Below are positions 35,385 to 45,091 of a stretch of 64,000 nucleotides of DNA, in pieces (positions within the stretch are counted from its first letter, which is position 1; each line of letters opens with the position of its first letter). The translations under genes were made by a program, and so were the position numbers. Source of the stretch: Neobacillus citreus (lineage in GTDB: Bacteria > Bacillota > Bacilli > Bacillales > Cytobacillaceae). The stretch is taken from the NCBI RefSeq assembly GCF_018343545.2, contig NZ_JAGYPE020000025.1, positions 1 through 64,000 of the forward strand, read 5' to 3'. The notes under the pieces were generated by a model. That model saw only the letters and a program-made list of their open reading frames with translations. It had not been told where the DNA came from and did no database searches.

Positions 35385-36032
35385 TTATTCTTCATTTTCA
35401 ATAAGGAATTTCTTTAGTACATCAGGAGGGAAAACAATGCGGCAAATGACCTTTGCCAATTCCATAAAATCTTCTTTTTTACAGTGTTGACCTATCTTGG
35501 TATTTCCACTCTCTGCCAACACCATAATAGACCAGGCAACCTTATCCAAATCCAAGTCCCTCCAAGTTAACCCTGAATCATAAGCACGCTTTAATCCGGT
35601 AAGAATTCTTAAATGGATTTTTTTTCTGGCTTCTCCTAACACCTCGGCAAGTTCCGAATCCTTATGCAGTAGTTCTGGCAAAACACGGTGAAGTCCCATC
35701 CCGTTAAGCCGTTTCATATGCGCTTCTAATAAGGATGCCAATAAAAGTTCAGGATTACCGGCAGTCCAATTTGGTTCAGGAGGGAGCAATTCATCTATTT
35801 TATCCTCCAAAAGGGACATTAACAGCTGCCGTTTATCTGAAAAATAGCGATAAAAGGTTCCTGTAGCTACCCCTGCATGGGCCGCGATTTCCTTTGCGGT
35901 TGTTTGCTCATATCCTTTTTCAATAAACAGTATTCGCCCGCTTGCCAAGAGAGCATTTCTTTTTTGTTGGGCCCGTTCTTGTTTAGGAAGAATCGGAAAT
36001 TCACCTACAAGCAAATCTTCACGTTCAGTCAT
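35385..36032 (-). CDS. TetR-family transcriptional regulator
   Basis: 215 aa. N-terminal helix-turn-helix at residues 25-70: RILFIEKGYEQTTAKEIAAHAGVATGTFYRYFSDK. The remainder is the helical ligand-binding domain with no recognisable specificity. RBS GAGGTGG. Two TGAACTATAGTTCA-type palindromes upstream suggest self-control. The CBS gene follows. Confidence 0.9.
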   Translation of the reverse strand: MTEREDLLVGEFPILPKQERAQQKRNALLASGRILFIEKGYEQTTAKEIAAHAGVATGTFYRYFSDKRQLLMSLLEDKIDELLPPEPNWTAGNPELLLASLLEAHMKRLNGMGLHRVLPELLHKDSELAEVLGEARKKIHLRILTGLKRAYDSGLTWRDLDLDKVAWSIMVLAESGNTKIGQHCKKEDFMELAKVICRIVFPPDVLKKFLIENEE

Positions 36033-36071
36033 AGGACCACCTCGGGCTTATTATAGCACAAAAATTAAAGG

Positions 36072-36136
36072 TGAACTACAGTTCATCTTTTTGTTGATAT
36101 GTTTATAGCTGAATGTAATACTTGAACTATAGTTCA
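36072..36136. promoter_or_regulatory. Two palindromic operators upstream of the tetR gene
   Basis: TGAACTACAGTTCA (36072-36085) and the perfect palindrome TGAACTATAGTTCA (36123-36136), centres 51 bases apart. They lie 40-104 bases before the tetR start and fit TetR-dimer binding sites. The remaining sequence to 36319 shows nothing else clear. Confidence 0.65.
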
Positions 36137-36319
36137 TGTTATTCAATTCCTTCCATAACACCCCTGGATTAAAGGAATTCGTCTAACATGAACAACTTTT
36201 TTAAAAATTTTTTAAAAAACAGGTTTTGTCAGGAAGGATATCACCATATTTTTCCGAATAATATAGGGTAATCTTATTTTTTATATTGGGTTTATAAATT
36301 TTGAAAGGTGTTGATCCAT

Positions 36320-36472
36320 ATGGCCAATCAATCTGACTCTAAAAAAATCTCCGTAAATTCAACTATTTCCTTAAAAGGAATAGTAAAAGCCATTTTCAAC
36401 GATACCGTTCACGTCCAAATTGGCGGAAAGATCATTACGCTGCCAAAAAAGGATTTTCTTGCTGAAAGTTAA
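36320..36472 (+). CDS. Small hypothetical protein, 50 aa
   Basis: ATG 36320 is preceded by GAAAGGTG (36303-36310). The product MANQSDSKKISVNSTISLKG continues as a short beta-rich chain (IVKAIFNDTVHVQIGGKIITLPKKDF). It resembles a small SH3-like or KOW-like barrel only in general shape. A terminator follows. No family recognised. Confidence 0.6.
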   Translation: MANQSDSKKISVNSTISLKGIVKAIFNDTVHVQIGGKIITLPKKDFLAES

Positions 36473-36506
36473 GTGATTTATATTTAAACATAGAAGCATT
36501 TTGTCG

Positions 36507-36541
36507 GTCTGCTACTTGCATTAGTGGCAGGCATTTTTTTG
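36507..36541 (+). terminator. Terminator after the small gene
   Basis: GTCTGCTACT and AGTGGCAGGC pair with two G-U, followed by ATTTTTTT. Confidence 0.8.
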
Positions 36542-36651
36542 TTTAAAAATTGAACAAGCCTTTAACTCTGTAAAGGAATAAAATTTCCTGTCAAAATAAT
36601 ACGAAAATATGTTATATTCATTTATATTAAAAAAACATGGGAGTGAACGAA

Positions 36652-37749
36652 ATGAAACTAGACATCAAACGGGCCTATAATTTCAATGCCGGCCCATCTG
36701 CTCTTCCTCTTTCTGTACTGGAAAAAGCCCAGCAGGAGCTGATTGATTTCCGTGGCACAGGAATGTCAATCATGGAATTAAGCCACCGCAGTGCTGCCTA
36801 TGAAGAAGTACATAATCAGGCGATCGCGCGCCTAAAGGATTTAATGGGTATTTCTGAAGATTATGAAGTACTCTTTTTGCAAGGTGGAGCAAGCCTGCAA
36901 TTTTCAATGATTCCGATGAACTTTTTGGGAGAAGGAAAAAAAGCGGGTTACGTGATGACTGGATCTTGGTCAGAAAAAGCTTTTGCCGAAGCCAAGCTAT
37001 TTGGTGAAGTTGCTCAGGCGGCGTCATCAAAAGAAGGCAAATACCGCCGCATTCCTAGACTAGCGGAAATTCAATATCAAGGTGACGAGGCCTATTTACA
37101 TCTGACCTCCAATAATACAATTTACGGAACGCAGTGGAAGGAATTCCCTGCTACTGGCAATGTTCCGTTAATTGCGGACATGTCCAGCGATATTTTATCC
37201 AAGCATGTTGATGTCAGCAAGTTCTCCATGATTTATGCGGGTGCCCAGAAAAACCTTGGACCTTCCGGTGTTACGGTAGTAATTGTTCGCAAGGAGTTTC
37301 TTGAAAAGGCTAATTCTAATATCCCTACCATGTTAAAGTACAGTACTCATGCAAAAAACAATTCCTTATATAACACTCCGCCAACCTTTGGCATTTATAT
37401 GCTCGGTGAGGTTCTTGGCTGGGTACAGGAAATTGGCGGCCTTGAGGAAGTTGTCAGACGGAATGAGGAAAAGGCGAAGGTTATCTACGATGCTATTGAT
37501 CATAGCAATGGTTTCTACATCGGGCACGCTGAAAACGACAGCCGCTCCCTAATGAATATTACCTTTAACTTAAAATCAGAAGAGCTGGAAAAAGCATTTT
37601 TAGCGCAAGCCAAGCAAGAAGGCTTTATCGGTGTTAACGGCCACCGCTCCATTGGAGGCTGCCGCGCATCCACCTACAACGCCGTTCCATACGAATCCTG
37701 TAAAGCATTCAGCGAATTTATGGAACAGTTCCAAAAGCAAAACGGATAA
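36652..37749 (+). CDS. serC: Phosphoserine aminotransferase
   Basis: Makes 3-phosphoserine in serine synthesis, with PLP. 365 aa. N-terminal YNFNAGPSALPLSVLEKAQQ, GGASLQFSMIPMNF, the PLP Lys in YAGAQKNLGPSGVTVV, and the end GHRSIGGCRASTYNAVP. I chose ATG 36652 because GGGAG lies eight bases before it; a further in-frame ATG at 36637 has no site. Single gene; no serA near. The stop is followed six bases on by repeat/terminator G. Confidence 0.96.
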   Translation: MKLDIKRAYNFNAGPSALPLSVLEKAQQELIDFRGTGMSIMELSHRSAAYEEVHNQAIARLKDLMGISEDYEVLFLQGGASLQFSMIPMNFLGEGKKAGYVMTGSWSEKAFAEAKLFGEVAQAASSKEGKYRRIPRLAEIQYQGDEAYLHLTSNNTIYGTQWKEFPATGNVPLIADMSSDILSKHVDVSKFSMIYAGAQKNLGPSGVTVVIVRKEFLEKANSNIPTMLKYSTHAKNNSLYNTPPTFGIYMLGEVLGWVQEIGGLEEVVRRNEEKAKVIYDAIDHSNGFYIGHAENDSRSLMNITFNLKSEELEKAFLAQAKQEGFIGVNGHRSIGGCRASTYNAVPYESCKAFSEFMEQFQKQNG

Positions 37750-37754
37750 AAGAT

Positions 37755-37802
37755 GGGGACGGTTCTAATGCCTCAAATTTTTGAGGCAAAAGAACCGTCC
37801 CC
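37755..37802. repeat. Gene-end palindrome G, also coding the end of tag
   Basis: GGGGACGGTTCT and AGAACCGTCCCC enclose GCCTCA/TGAGGC. It is a strong hairpin between convergent serC and tag. The last residues of Tag (RGDGSFASKI) are written in it. Confidence 0.8.
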
Positions 37803-38351
37803 GCGTTTCATTTCACAGCTTTCGATATGGTCATTGACCATTCCTACTGCTTGCATGAAGGCGTAGCAGATGGTGGAGCCGACGAATTTAAAGCCGCGCT
37901 TTTTTAAATCCTTGCTCAATTTGTCGCTTATTTCCGTGGAGGCAGGTACCTCGCTCGCTTCTTTGAAGTGATTGATAATCGGCTTCCCGTCAACAAATGA
38001 CCAAATATAGCTATTGAAGGAACCAAATTCCTCGACCACCTTTAAATAAGCTTTGGCGTTGCCAATCACCGCATTAATTTTTAGTCTATTCCGTACAATA
38101 CCATCATTATGTAAAAGTTCTTCAATCTTTTGATCGTCATACAGGACAATCTTCTCCGCCTCAAAGTTGTCAAACGCCCTCTGGTAATTCTCCCGCTTTT
38201 TTAAAATCGTATACCAACTAAGGCCAGCTTGCGCCCCTTCCAAATTCAAATATTCAAACAACAAACGGTCGTCATGAACGGGGACTCCCCACTCATGGTC
38301 ATGATAATCAATATATAATGGGTCTTGATTAACCCAGCCGCAGCGATTCAT
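37773..38351 (-). CDS. tag: DNA-3-methyladenine glycosylase I
   Basis: Removes 3-methyladenine from alkylated DNA. 192 aa helix-hairpin-helix glycosylase. The start MNRCGWVNQDPLYIDYHDHEWG has the Zn ligands Cys4 and His17; the other two are His and Cys in NDHIESC. The catalytic region has EGAQAGLSWYTILKKRENY, and GFKFVGSTICYAFMQAVG is conserved. The C-terminal ten residues lie in repeat G. It starts four bases after the upstream gene's stop. Confidence 0.94.
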   Translation of the reverse strand: MNRCGWVNQDPLYIDYHDHEWGVPVHDDRLLFEYLNLEGAQAGLSWYTILKKRENYQRAFDNFEAEKIVLYDDQKIEELLHNDGIVRNRLKINAVIGNAKAYLKVVEEFGSFNSYIWSFVDGKPIINHFKEASEVPASTEISDKLSKDLKKRGFKFVGSTICYAFMQAVGMVNDHIESCEMKRGDGSFASKI

Positions 38352-38354
38352 AAA

Positions 38355-39050
38355 TCAAAACTCCCTTAATGGAATTAAATCGGTAAAGCAAAATCTTGTT
38401 TCACCAGTGTATACATCCTTTGAAAACTTTTTCTCGCCAACTTGAAACCGGATTGGCTTATTAAAAATTGGACCATCATATACAAATGAATGATACTCGC
38501 CGTTTTCACCGCAAGGGTCCACACCTTCAGGCAGTACTTCCATAAACACGTCATTAATTTCCTTACCGGAAAAATTCTCAGGCAGTTTCGTCAAGTCTAC
38601 ACAAGTTATAATTGTTTGATACCCTAGCGATAAAAAGCGGTGAATTAAATCTGCAGTATTCTGTCCCCAGAGTGGAAAAACCGCTGTAAAACCTAAGGGT
38701 TTTAACTGTTCTTCACGGTACTTGCGGATATCCTCAAGAAATAGGTCGCCAAATACAATATGGTCAATCCCATTCGCCTTCAAATCAGCCAATTCCCGAT
38801 TCATTATTTCCCCGTAGACTTCATTGGAGCATTGCTCCGGAATAAAGATTTTTCTTAATGGAATGCCAATCGATGCCGCTTGCGCCTCCAGCAGTTCCTC
38901 CCTTACTCCATGAATGCTTGTCCGATTAAAGCCTTCAGTTACTGTCGTAAACAACAATTCAACCTCATATTCTTCACCGTGAAGGAGTTCGTGCAATGCC
39001 AGTGTAGAGTCTTTTCCACTGAATGATAACGCAGCTCTTTTTTTTGCCAC
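38355..39050 (-). CDS. Dph6-like ATP pyrophosphatase (PP-loop)
   Basis: 231 aa N-type ATP pyrophosphatase. PP-loop LSFSGKDSTLAL at residues 8-19; later IVFGDLFLEDIRKYREEQLKPLGFTAVFPLWGQ is typical of the diphthine-ammonia ligase family, although bacteria have no diphthamide, so the substrate is unknown. GTG 39050 is chosen because GAAGAGGTG precedes it. Probably cotranscribed with tag. Confidence 0.8.
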   Translation of the reverse strand: MAKKRAALSFSGKDSTLALHELLHGEEYEVELLFTTVTEGFNRTSIHGVREELLEAQAASIGIPLRKIFIPEQCSNEVYGEIMNRELADLKANGIDHIVFGDLFLEDIRKYREEQLKPLGFTAVFPLWGQNTADLIHRFLSLGYQTIITCVDLTKLPENFSGKEINDVFMEVLPEGVDPCGENGEYHSFVYDGPIFNKPIRFQVGEKKFSKDVYTGETRFCFTDLIPLREF

Positions 39051-39133
39051 GAAAAAATCACCTCTTCCCCTTTTACCATTATAATTTGCCGGGACTAGAA
39101 AAGCGAAAAAGAGCACCTAAAACAGACCACGTT

Positions 39134-39700
39134 TTAAGAATGCTCTTTTTGCAATACTTTCAATGCACCGCCTTCAGCAATGCAGTTCGTAATACATATA
39201 CCGCAGCCTGTACAAAGTTCCTTGGATACGACCGGAACTCCATCCTCTAACCTGATCGCACCGTTAACCGGACATGCCCTTACACAATAATCGCACATCA
39301 CTTGTTTATATGCCAAACAGCTGTACTTCTCTACTTTTACAGTTCCAAGGTATGGACACTTCTGATAATCAGAAAGGTTTAACGCCTCTGTCGGGCACAC
39401 CTCTACACATTTCATACAAAACGTACATGGTGACTCATTCAAGTTCATGTACGGAGTATTTACAAGCTTGGCCCCGTCAGATAAGGCAAATAAGCGGATG
39501 CTTTGTTCCGGACAAATCTCCTGACATTTGCTGCATCTTGTGCAAGAGGTCAGAAATTCAAGCTCCTCCCCGGCACCTGGCGGCCGGATAAAATCACGCT
39601 CTAATTCCATTGCCGGCGCAAGGAAGTTCCCTAAAAAATGAATCGTTGATTCCCAGTTCAACGCCAAATATTGCCGTCTATTTAATTTCTCCTTATCCAT
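39134..39700 (-). CDS. Polyferredoxin of the nap cluster (NapF-like)
   Basis: 188 aa cytoplasmic iron-sulfur protein with four cysteine clusters: CTRCSKCQEICP, CTFCMKCVEVCP, CDYCVRACP and CTGCGICITNC. That fits up to four 4Fe-4S clusters. It probably helps mature or feed electrons to NapA. ATG 39700, after AGGAAGTGG, overlaps the napD stop by eight bases. Last nap gene. NapF and NapG are hard to tell apart; no TAT signal is seen, which speaks for NapF. Confidence 0.8.
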   Translation of the reverse strand: MDKEKLNRRQYLALNWESTIHFLGNFLAPAMELERDFIRPPGAGEELEFLTSCTRCSKCQEICPEQSIRLFALSDGAKLVNTPYMNLNESPCTFCMKCVEVCPTEALNLSDYQKCPYLGTVKVEKYSCLAYKQVMCDYCVRACPVNGAIRLEDGVPVVSKELCTGCGICITNCIAEGGALKVLQKEHS

Positions 39701-39956
39701 TACCAGCCACTTCCTGATAAAATGGTTCGTCCTCGAAGTTGGTATAAACAAGACAGATGCCCAGCACGCCTTCAATCGCCTTGAATTTTTCGGCTGTCCG
39801 GTAGCTTTGGTCCACAGTATCAGTTTCCAAAGTCAAAATGACCCTTTTATCTTCATGAATGTGGTGAACCTCGACACCGTTTAATTCGCCCAATTTCTCC
39901 GCAGCACCGCAAGCCTTGCCCTGGATTGTTTCAACATAAATTCCCGATATCACCAT
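39693..39956 (-). CDS. napD: NapD chaperone
   Basis: 87-aa ferredoxin-like fold that binds the NapA signal peptide before export. VISGIYVETIQGKACGAAEKLGELNGVEVH and the end IEGVLGICLVYTNFED fit. RBS GGGAGGG. Between napB and the ferredoxin gene. Confidence 0.85.
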   Translation of the reverse strand: MVISGIYVETIQGKACGAAEKLGELNGVEVHHIHEDKRVILTLETDTVDQSYRTAEKFKAIEGVLGICLVYTNFEDEPFYQEVAGNG

Positions 39957-40024
39957 TTCAATTCCCTCCCTGAGACTAAAGGGAGTCTGCTGCCTAAAAC
40001 CAACAGACCCCGCCAGTTGTAAAA

Positions 40025-40438
40025 TTACTTGCTAAAAGCTGTCTTTGTCTTCGTTTCGTTTTGCTGACCATGGCATTGGACACAGTTGTCGCGGAAAATC
40101 TTGCCCTTTGTATCATTGTTGTAGAAGTGATTATCCGGCGGCGTTGGTGCTCCAGTATCCGGCTTTCCATGACAAGCTAAGCAGCTGTCTTGGTGTGCCT
40201 GCGGGTTCCATCGGTCGACGTGACTTGCAGGCTGCAATGGAGGAGCCCCGATCAGCCCCATCGTTTCCGCATTAGGTCGGCCCTTTTCAGCCAATTGCAC
40301 CAATTGTACATTTGTGGTTTTAGTACTGACTTTAGCCGAAGATTCCATTGACCATTGAAGCTTCGTTCCTCCAATTGCCAAACCCAACACAACGACAAAT
40401 GCGACGATATAAAGAATTCCTTTTTCCTTCACGACCAT
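40025..40438 (-). CDS. napB: NapB-like diheme cytochrome c, membrane-anchored
   Basis: 137 aa. The N-terminus has an uncleaved-looking membrane segment (residues 9-24), and the outer part contains two heme sites, CLACH and CVQCH. The segment NVQLVQLAEKGRPNAETMGLIGAPP resembles NapB. It passes electrons to NapA outside the membrane. GTGAGGTG precedes its ATG. Ten bases after napA. Confidence 0.88.
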   Translation of the reverse strand: MVVKEKGILYIVAFVVVLGLAIGGTKLQWSMESSAKVSTKTTNVQLVQLAEKGRPNAETMGLIGAPPLQPASHVDRWNPQAHQDSCLACHGKPDTGAPTPPDNHFYNNDTKGKIFRDNCVQCHGQQNETKTKTAFSK

Positions 40439-40447
40439 TTCACCTCA

Positions 40448-42985
40448 CTAAGCCTTCACAATTTTAACGGCGCATTTTTTAAAATCGGGCTGTTTGGAAA
40501 TTGGACAATAACAATCTAAAGTGGCAAGGTTGATCAACGTTTCTTCGGCGAAAAATGGCACAAACACCAATCCCTTTGGCGGATTTCCGCGGCCCGTTGT
40601 CGTCGCCTTCACTTTTACTTCGCCGCGCCGGGATACGACCTTTACCATGTCACCTGTTTTGATGCCCAGTGCCTTCGCATCCTCCGGATTGATTTCACAA
40701 AGGGCTTCAGGGAAAGCTTTATGGAGCTCTGGAACCCTTCTCGTCATCGTGCCGCTGTGCCAGTGCTCAAGCACACGACCCGTACAGAGCCAGAGAGGGT
40801 ATTCTTGATCCGGCACTTCCGCCGCTTCTTCAAATGGTCTGAATAGGATGGCCGGCTTATGGTCGGTAGACTTATAGAAATCAAGATCCATGTATTTCCC
40901 CTGATGGCCAAATTCCTCAACCCCATATTGGTCGAAGCCATCTTCCTGCTTGCCATATGAATAACGCCAGTTGGTCTCCACCCATTTGCCGTTTACGTTC
41001 CGCACCGGCCAAGCAATACCGTGCTGCTTTAGATATTCATCATAAGGGGCCATTTGCTTCGCTTTCATTTTCAATTTTCCCCCTAATTGCTGAACCTCTG
41101 GATTTTTGCTTTCATGGGGATTGGTGAAGGAGCGATACTCATCCCAGAGTCGCTTGTTGACTTCGTGCTCATCGGCGATTAAATCGTTTTTCTTTTGATC
41201 CCAAACCATGCCGAACAAGACATCGAAGGCAGGTTTATCACCTATCATTTTTCCGTCAAGGACACGCTTAGCAATTTGCACGATCGCCCATAAATCCCAC
41301 TTAGCCTCACCTGGCGGCTCAACGCATTTTTCAAAAATTGATGTCCGGCGCTCGGCATTGCCAAATTGACCTTCACGTTCCACCCACATCGCGGCCGGGA
41401 AAACAACATCAGCCAGTTCAGTTGAGCGGGTTGGATAGACTTCGGAAACGACGATGAATCCATCGATAACACCTTTACCGTTCGCATCATTTCCCCTGAA
41501 ACGGTTCAACTTCGGCATCGTTTGTCCCCAGTTCTTGGACATGCTCCATAAAAACTTGATTTTGCCGTTGCCTAATTCGCGAAACATTTTAACGGTATGG
41601 AAACCAGGGGTTTCTATCGGATTCAGGTAGCCTTGCGGGAGATTCCAGATTAATTCGGCATAGCGGCGATGCTCCGGATTCTTGACAACTAAGTCAGCAG
41701 GCAGGCGGTGAGAGAAAACCCCGACTTCTCGTGCTGTGCCGCAGGCGCTTGGCTGCCCGGTTAATGAGAATGGGCCGTTTCCCGGTTTGGCAATTTTACC
41801 GGTTAGCAAATGGATATTATAAATGAGATTATTCATCCAAGTGCCGCGGGTATGCTGGTTGACACCCATTGTCCAAAGCGACATAATCTTCTTCTTCGGA
41901 TCGGCAAATTCTTTGGCCAGTGCTTCAATGTCTTTGGCAGGCACCCCTGACATTTCAGCCGCCTTTTCAATCGTGTACTCCGTAACTCTTGTTTTAAATT
42001 CATCAAAGGTAATGACCCAGTCGACGTCAGCAACTTTTCCGACATCCGTTGCCTCATAGTTATCATCAAACGTATGACCAAGATTCTCTGTTCCAGCCTT
42101 AAACTGCGTATGTTCGGTTACAAAAGCTTGGTCATACAAATTATTTTGAATTACGTAATTGCAGATTGCATTGGCAATGGCCAAATCTGTTTGTGGACGG
42201 AACACCATTACAACATCGGCTATTTCGGATGTTCTGGACCTTCTTGTTGTTAGATCGTAATGCTTAACGTTGCTGTTTTTCAGCTTATGAGCGGTGAGGC
42301 GGGAATATAGAACCGGGTGCATTTCCGCCATGTTGGCACCCCAGGTGACGAACAAATCCGCCTCATCAAGGTCACGATAAGACCCCATTGGTTCATCTGA
42401 CTGGAACGTCGACATGAAGCCAGTTACCGCACTTGCCATGCAAAGGCGGGCGTTCGGGTCAATATTGTTGCTTAATAATCCGGCTTTCCACAGTTTGACT
42501 GATGCATAACCTTCCATGATGGACTGCTGGCCGGATCCGTAAAAGGCCACCGATTTAGGGTCGGCATCATAGGCTTCCTTTAACTTAGTGGCAACCAAAT
42601 CTAATGCCTCTTCCCAACTGGCTTCCCTAAATCCCTCTCTCGTGCCTTTTTTCGATTTATCATCGCGAATAAGCGGTTTTGTTAACCGGTCTTTGCCAAA
42701 CAGAATTTTTCCTACATAATAACCTTTAATGCAGTTAAGACTTTTGTTCGAACGGTTATCAGGGTCACCTTTTGTAGCAATTACCTTTCCATCTTTAACA
42801 CCTACTAGAATCCCGCACCCAGTTCCGCAAAAACGACAGACGGTAGTTTTCCATTCATCCGGTTCGATATTTGCCGCTGACGCACTTTTCGTATCAGCGC
42901 TGTTGTCTTTTGTACTACATCCTGCGGCTGCCATCGTCATCGAAATCGCCGTTGCTTTTAGCAATGATCTCCTGGTTAATTCCAA
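40448..42985 (-). CDS. napA: Periplasmic-type nitrate reductase, catalytic subunit, as lipoprotein
   Basis: 845 aa bis-MGD molybdoenzyme. The TAT signal [12 protein letters not shown] is followed by a lipobox AAAGC (Cys23), so it is likely tethered to the outer membrane face. The 4Fe-4S site is CRFCGTGC then a fourth Cys in LNCIKG. The Mo ligand Cys is in ARLCMASAV, as in NapA (and not Asp as in NarG). Later [14 protein letters not shown] and the C-terminal [12 protein letters not shown] fit. The start is TTG 42985 behind AGGGAGG. First gene of napA-napB-napD-ferredoxin. The 290 bases upstream hold no motif I could assign. Confidence 0.95.
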   Translation of the reverse strand: MELTRRSLLKATAISMTMAAAGCSTKDNSADTKSASAANIEPDEWKTTVCRFCGTGCGILVGVKDGKVIATKGDPDNRSNKSLNCIKGYYVGKILFGKDRLTKPLIRDDKSKKGTREGFREASWEEALDLVATKLKEAYDADPKSVAFYGSGQQSIMEGYASVKLWKAGLLSNNIDPNARLCMASAVTGFMSTFQSDEPMGSYRDLDEADLFVTWGANMAEMHPVLYSRLTAHKLKNSNVKHYDLTTRRSRTSEIADVVMVFRPQTDLAIANAICNYVIQNNLYDQAFVTEHTQFKAGTENLGHTFDDNYEATDVGKVADVDWVITFDEFKTRVTEYTIEKAAEMSGVPAKDIEALAKEFADPKKKIMSLWTMGVNQHTRGTWMNNLIYNIHLLTGKIAKPGNGPFSLTGQPSACGTAREVGVFSHRLPADLVVKNPEHRRYAELIWNLPQGYLNPIETPGFHTVKMFRELGNGKIKFLWSMSKNWGQTMPKLNRFRGNDANGKGVIDGFIVVSEVYPTRSTELADVVFPAAMWVEREGQFGNAERRTSIFEKCVEPPGEAKWDLWAIVQIAKRVLDGKMIGDKPAFDVLFGMVWDQKKNDLIADEHEVNKRLWDEYRSFTNPHESKNPEVQQLGGKLKMKAKQMAPYDEYLKQHGIAWPVRNVNGKWVETNWRYSYGKQEDGFDQYGVEEFGHQGKYMDLDFYKSTDHKPAILFRPFEEAAEVPDQEYPLWLCTGRVLEHWHSGTMTRRVPELHKAFPEALCEINPEDAKALGIKTGDMVKVVSRRGEVKVKATTTGRGNPPKGLVFVPFFAEETLINLATLDCYCPISKQPDFKKCAVKIVKA

Positions 42986-43275
42986 TGCAATCTTCCTCCC
43001 TTTTAAAATAGGTCAAAAGTGTAAATCTATAGCTTAATAGTAATCGAGCTGAGTGTTTTTGAGAGGAAGGTTTAGGAAGATTTTACAAAACGTTCACAGC
43101 TGAAAATCCCTTTCTGACACAGGTTTGACATTACTGATTTGGCAGTATTTATAACGTTTTAACCGTGTTTTAAAGAGGATTTTCAAATTCTTCTCCCGGA
43201 TTAATAGTCGAGCCCAAACGTGTCCCCTCTAATGTTTTGGAAGCATAAAATATTATAAAAGGAGTGGAGTGAGGT

Positions 43276-43935
43276 ATGAGTTTATACATTAATAAGCGTG
43301 AACATCCCAATGTTTTTGAAAATAAACAAACGATCAATGCCCCTAATCAGTCATATTCCAGACAGGATTTCCTGACTGAATTAATCAAGGAACAGGAAAA
43401 AGCGAATGCCGCCTTAAAAAAAACATTAAGGGAACTGCAACTTCGAACTATTAAGCAGGAAGAATCCCAAACTAGCCATTGGAATGATATCGGCAGCCAA
43501 TTGATTGACTTGCAAAAAAGCAGCCAATCGTATCAAGAAATGATGAGAATGCAGGAAAAATTTCAAGAGGAAATGGCGGACAAATTAAATCGACAAGCCG
43601 TTTTTCAAAAAGAAGTAACGGAGAAATTGAACAGCCAAGAGGATTTTCAAAATCAAATCTCTGCCAAAATGAACAAGCAAGAAGAATTTCAAGAAGACGT
43701 CCTCAAACGATTGGATCATCAAGAAGCATTAACCGAGAAAATTTCACGGCAGTTGAACTTTATTCGGTCCATTCTATTTGAACGGACCAATTATTTGGCC
43801 TCCAAAATCGAAGATGGTTACAAACTCACCTCGTCCTATGTCTATAAACTGATGACAGGCTCTGATAAGCCGCTGACCTTCTTCCTGATGAATCAGCATC
43901 ATGATGAGCACACAAAGCAGACGGACAAATCATAA
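43276..43935 (+). CDS. Coiled-coil protein with five 14-residue repeats
   Basis: 219 aa, very rich in Q, E and K. Residues about 92-161 consist of five repeats of 14 residues (QEKFQEEMADKLNR, QAVFQKEVTEKLNS, QEDFQNQISAKMNK, QEEFQEDVLKRLDH, QEALTEKISRQLNF), i.e. two heptads each, predicting a regular coiled coil. The 40 N-terminal residues and the C-terminus (KIEDGYKLTSSYVYKLMTGSD) are unlike. No signal peptide. RBS GGAGTGGAGTGAGG. Function unknown. Confidence 0.75.
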   Translation: MSLYINKREHPNVFENKQTINAPNQSYSRQDFLTELIKEQEKANAALKKTLRELQLRTIKQEESQTSHWNDIGSQLIDLQKSSQSYQEMMRMQEKFQEEMADKLNRQAVFQKEVTEKLNSQEDFQNQISAKMNKQEEFQEDVLKRLDHQEALTEKISRQLNFIRSILFERTNYLASKIEDGYKLTSSYVYKLMTGSDKPLTFFLMNQHHDEHTKQTDKS

Positions 43936-43990
43936 AAGATAACAACAAAAAACGTTCATGCCATCAAATGCATGAACGTTCTGTTATCTT
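43936..43990. terminator. Bidirectional terminator between convergent genes
   Basis: AACGTTCATGC/GCATGAACGTT (43951-43980) is enclosed by AAGATAACA/TGTTATCTT. It reaches the ppaC stop codon. Confidence 0.88.
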
Positions 43991-44924
43991 AAACACCCTT
44001 TGTGAAAGTTTCCGTTAATACTGGCACAATTTGTTTCTTACGGGATACGACGCCTCTTAACATTGCAGTATTGGCATCAAGGGTCACATTATAAGCCTTT
44101 TCCACTGCAGCAACCTTACTTCCAAGCGCTAACCCTACTGAATCATTATTAAGGATATCAGTCACTACCAATAAGAATAAGTCCAGATTCTTCTCATCAA
44201 TTTTCTTAGAAATAGCTGCTTCTAATTCTTCTTTACGGGCAAGAACTTCCGCAGTATCTACAGCATTGACTTGGGCAATTTCTACTTTGCTTCCGCCCAT
44301 GTCAAATTCTTTTGCATCCAGTGTTAATAAATCAGATACAGACTTGTCGCTTAAATCCGCACCGGCCTTCAGCATTTCTAAACCGTACGCTTCGGCATCT
44401 ACACCGGCAATATCTGCTAATTCACGAGCTGCAGCCACATCTTCAGCCGTGCATGTTGGCGATTTGAATAATAAGGAATCAGAAATGATGGCTGAAAGCA
44501 TAAGTCCCGCGATTTCTTTCTTAATTTCCTTGCCATTTTCTTTGTACATTTTATTTAAAATTGTGGCCGTACAACCGACTGGCTCACAGCGGTAATATAA
44601 CGGATCGCTTGTTTCAAAATTTGCGATGCGGTGATGGTCAATTACCTCAAGCACTTTAACATCAGTGATGTCGTTCGCACTTTGCTGGTGTTCATTGTGG
44701 TCTACCAAAATAACAGAATTAACTTCAGAAGCAACAGTTTCTACAAGACGTGGTGCCTCTGCCTTAAAGGTATCCAACGCATATTGTGTTTCGCCATTAA
44801 TTTGGCCAAGACGAACTGCTTCAACTTCCATTCCAAGTTGTTTTTTCAAGTCTGCATACGCAAGCGCAGAACAAATCGAATCTGTGTCTGGATTTTTATG
44901 TCCAAAAATAAGTACTTTTTCCAT
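43989..44924 (-). CDS. ppaC: Manganese-dependent inorganic pyrophosphatase
   Basis: Family II soluble pyrophosphatase that pulls biosynthetic reactions. 311 aa DHH fold: metal-binding [25 protein letters not shown] and [10 protein letters not shown], substrate loop VGCTATIL, and the C-terminal [10 protein letters not shown] with the RKK signature. Single gene. Confidence 0.97.
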   Translation of the reverse strand: MEKVLIFGHKNPDTDSICSALAYADLKKQLGMEVEAVRLGQINGETQYALDTFKAEAPRLVETVASEVNSVILVDHNEHQQSANDITDVKVLEVIDHHRIANFETSDPLYYRCEPVGCTATILNKMYKENGKEIKKEIAGLMLSAIISDSLLFKSPTCTAEDVAAARELADIAGVDAEAYGLEMLKAGADLSDKSVSDLLTLDAKEFDMGGSKVEIAQVNAVDTAEVLARKEELEAAISKKIDEKNLDLFLLVVTDILNNDSVGLALGSKVAAVEKAYNVTLDANTAMLRGVVSRKKQIVPVLTETFTKGV

Positions 44925-45091
44925 ATTCCTACTCCTAACCGTATTAAATTATGTAAGGACAAGCCAAATAAGGTTTCCCTATCGGAAATTATATATTAAT
45001 ACGATTCATTATTCAAAGTATCTTTTTTAATTTTAAAAGATTTATATCTATGGTAATAAACTGACGTCCTGAAACTTTTCCGAATTTAATT

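Noticed and set aside
38355..39050. True diphthine-ammonia ligase
   Set aside because: Bacteria lack diphthamide; only the ATP pyrophosphatase fold is supported.
43080..43110. FNR-like site upstream of napA (TGTGAACGTTTTGTAA)
   Set aside because: Only the left half fits and the right half lacks TCACA.
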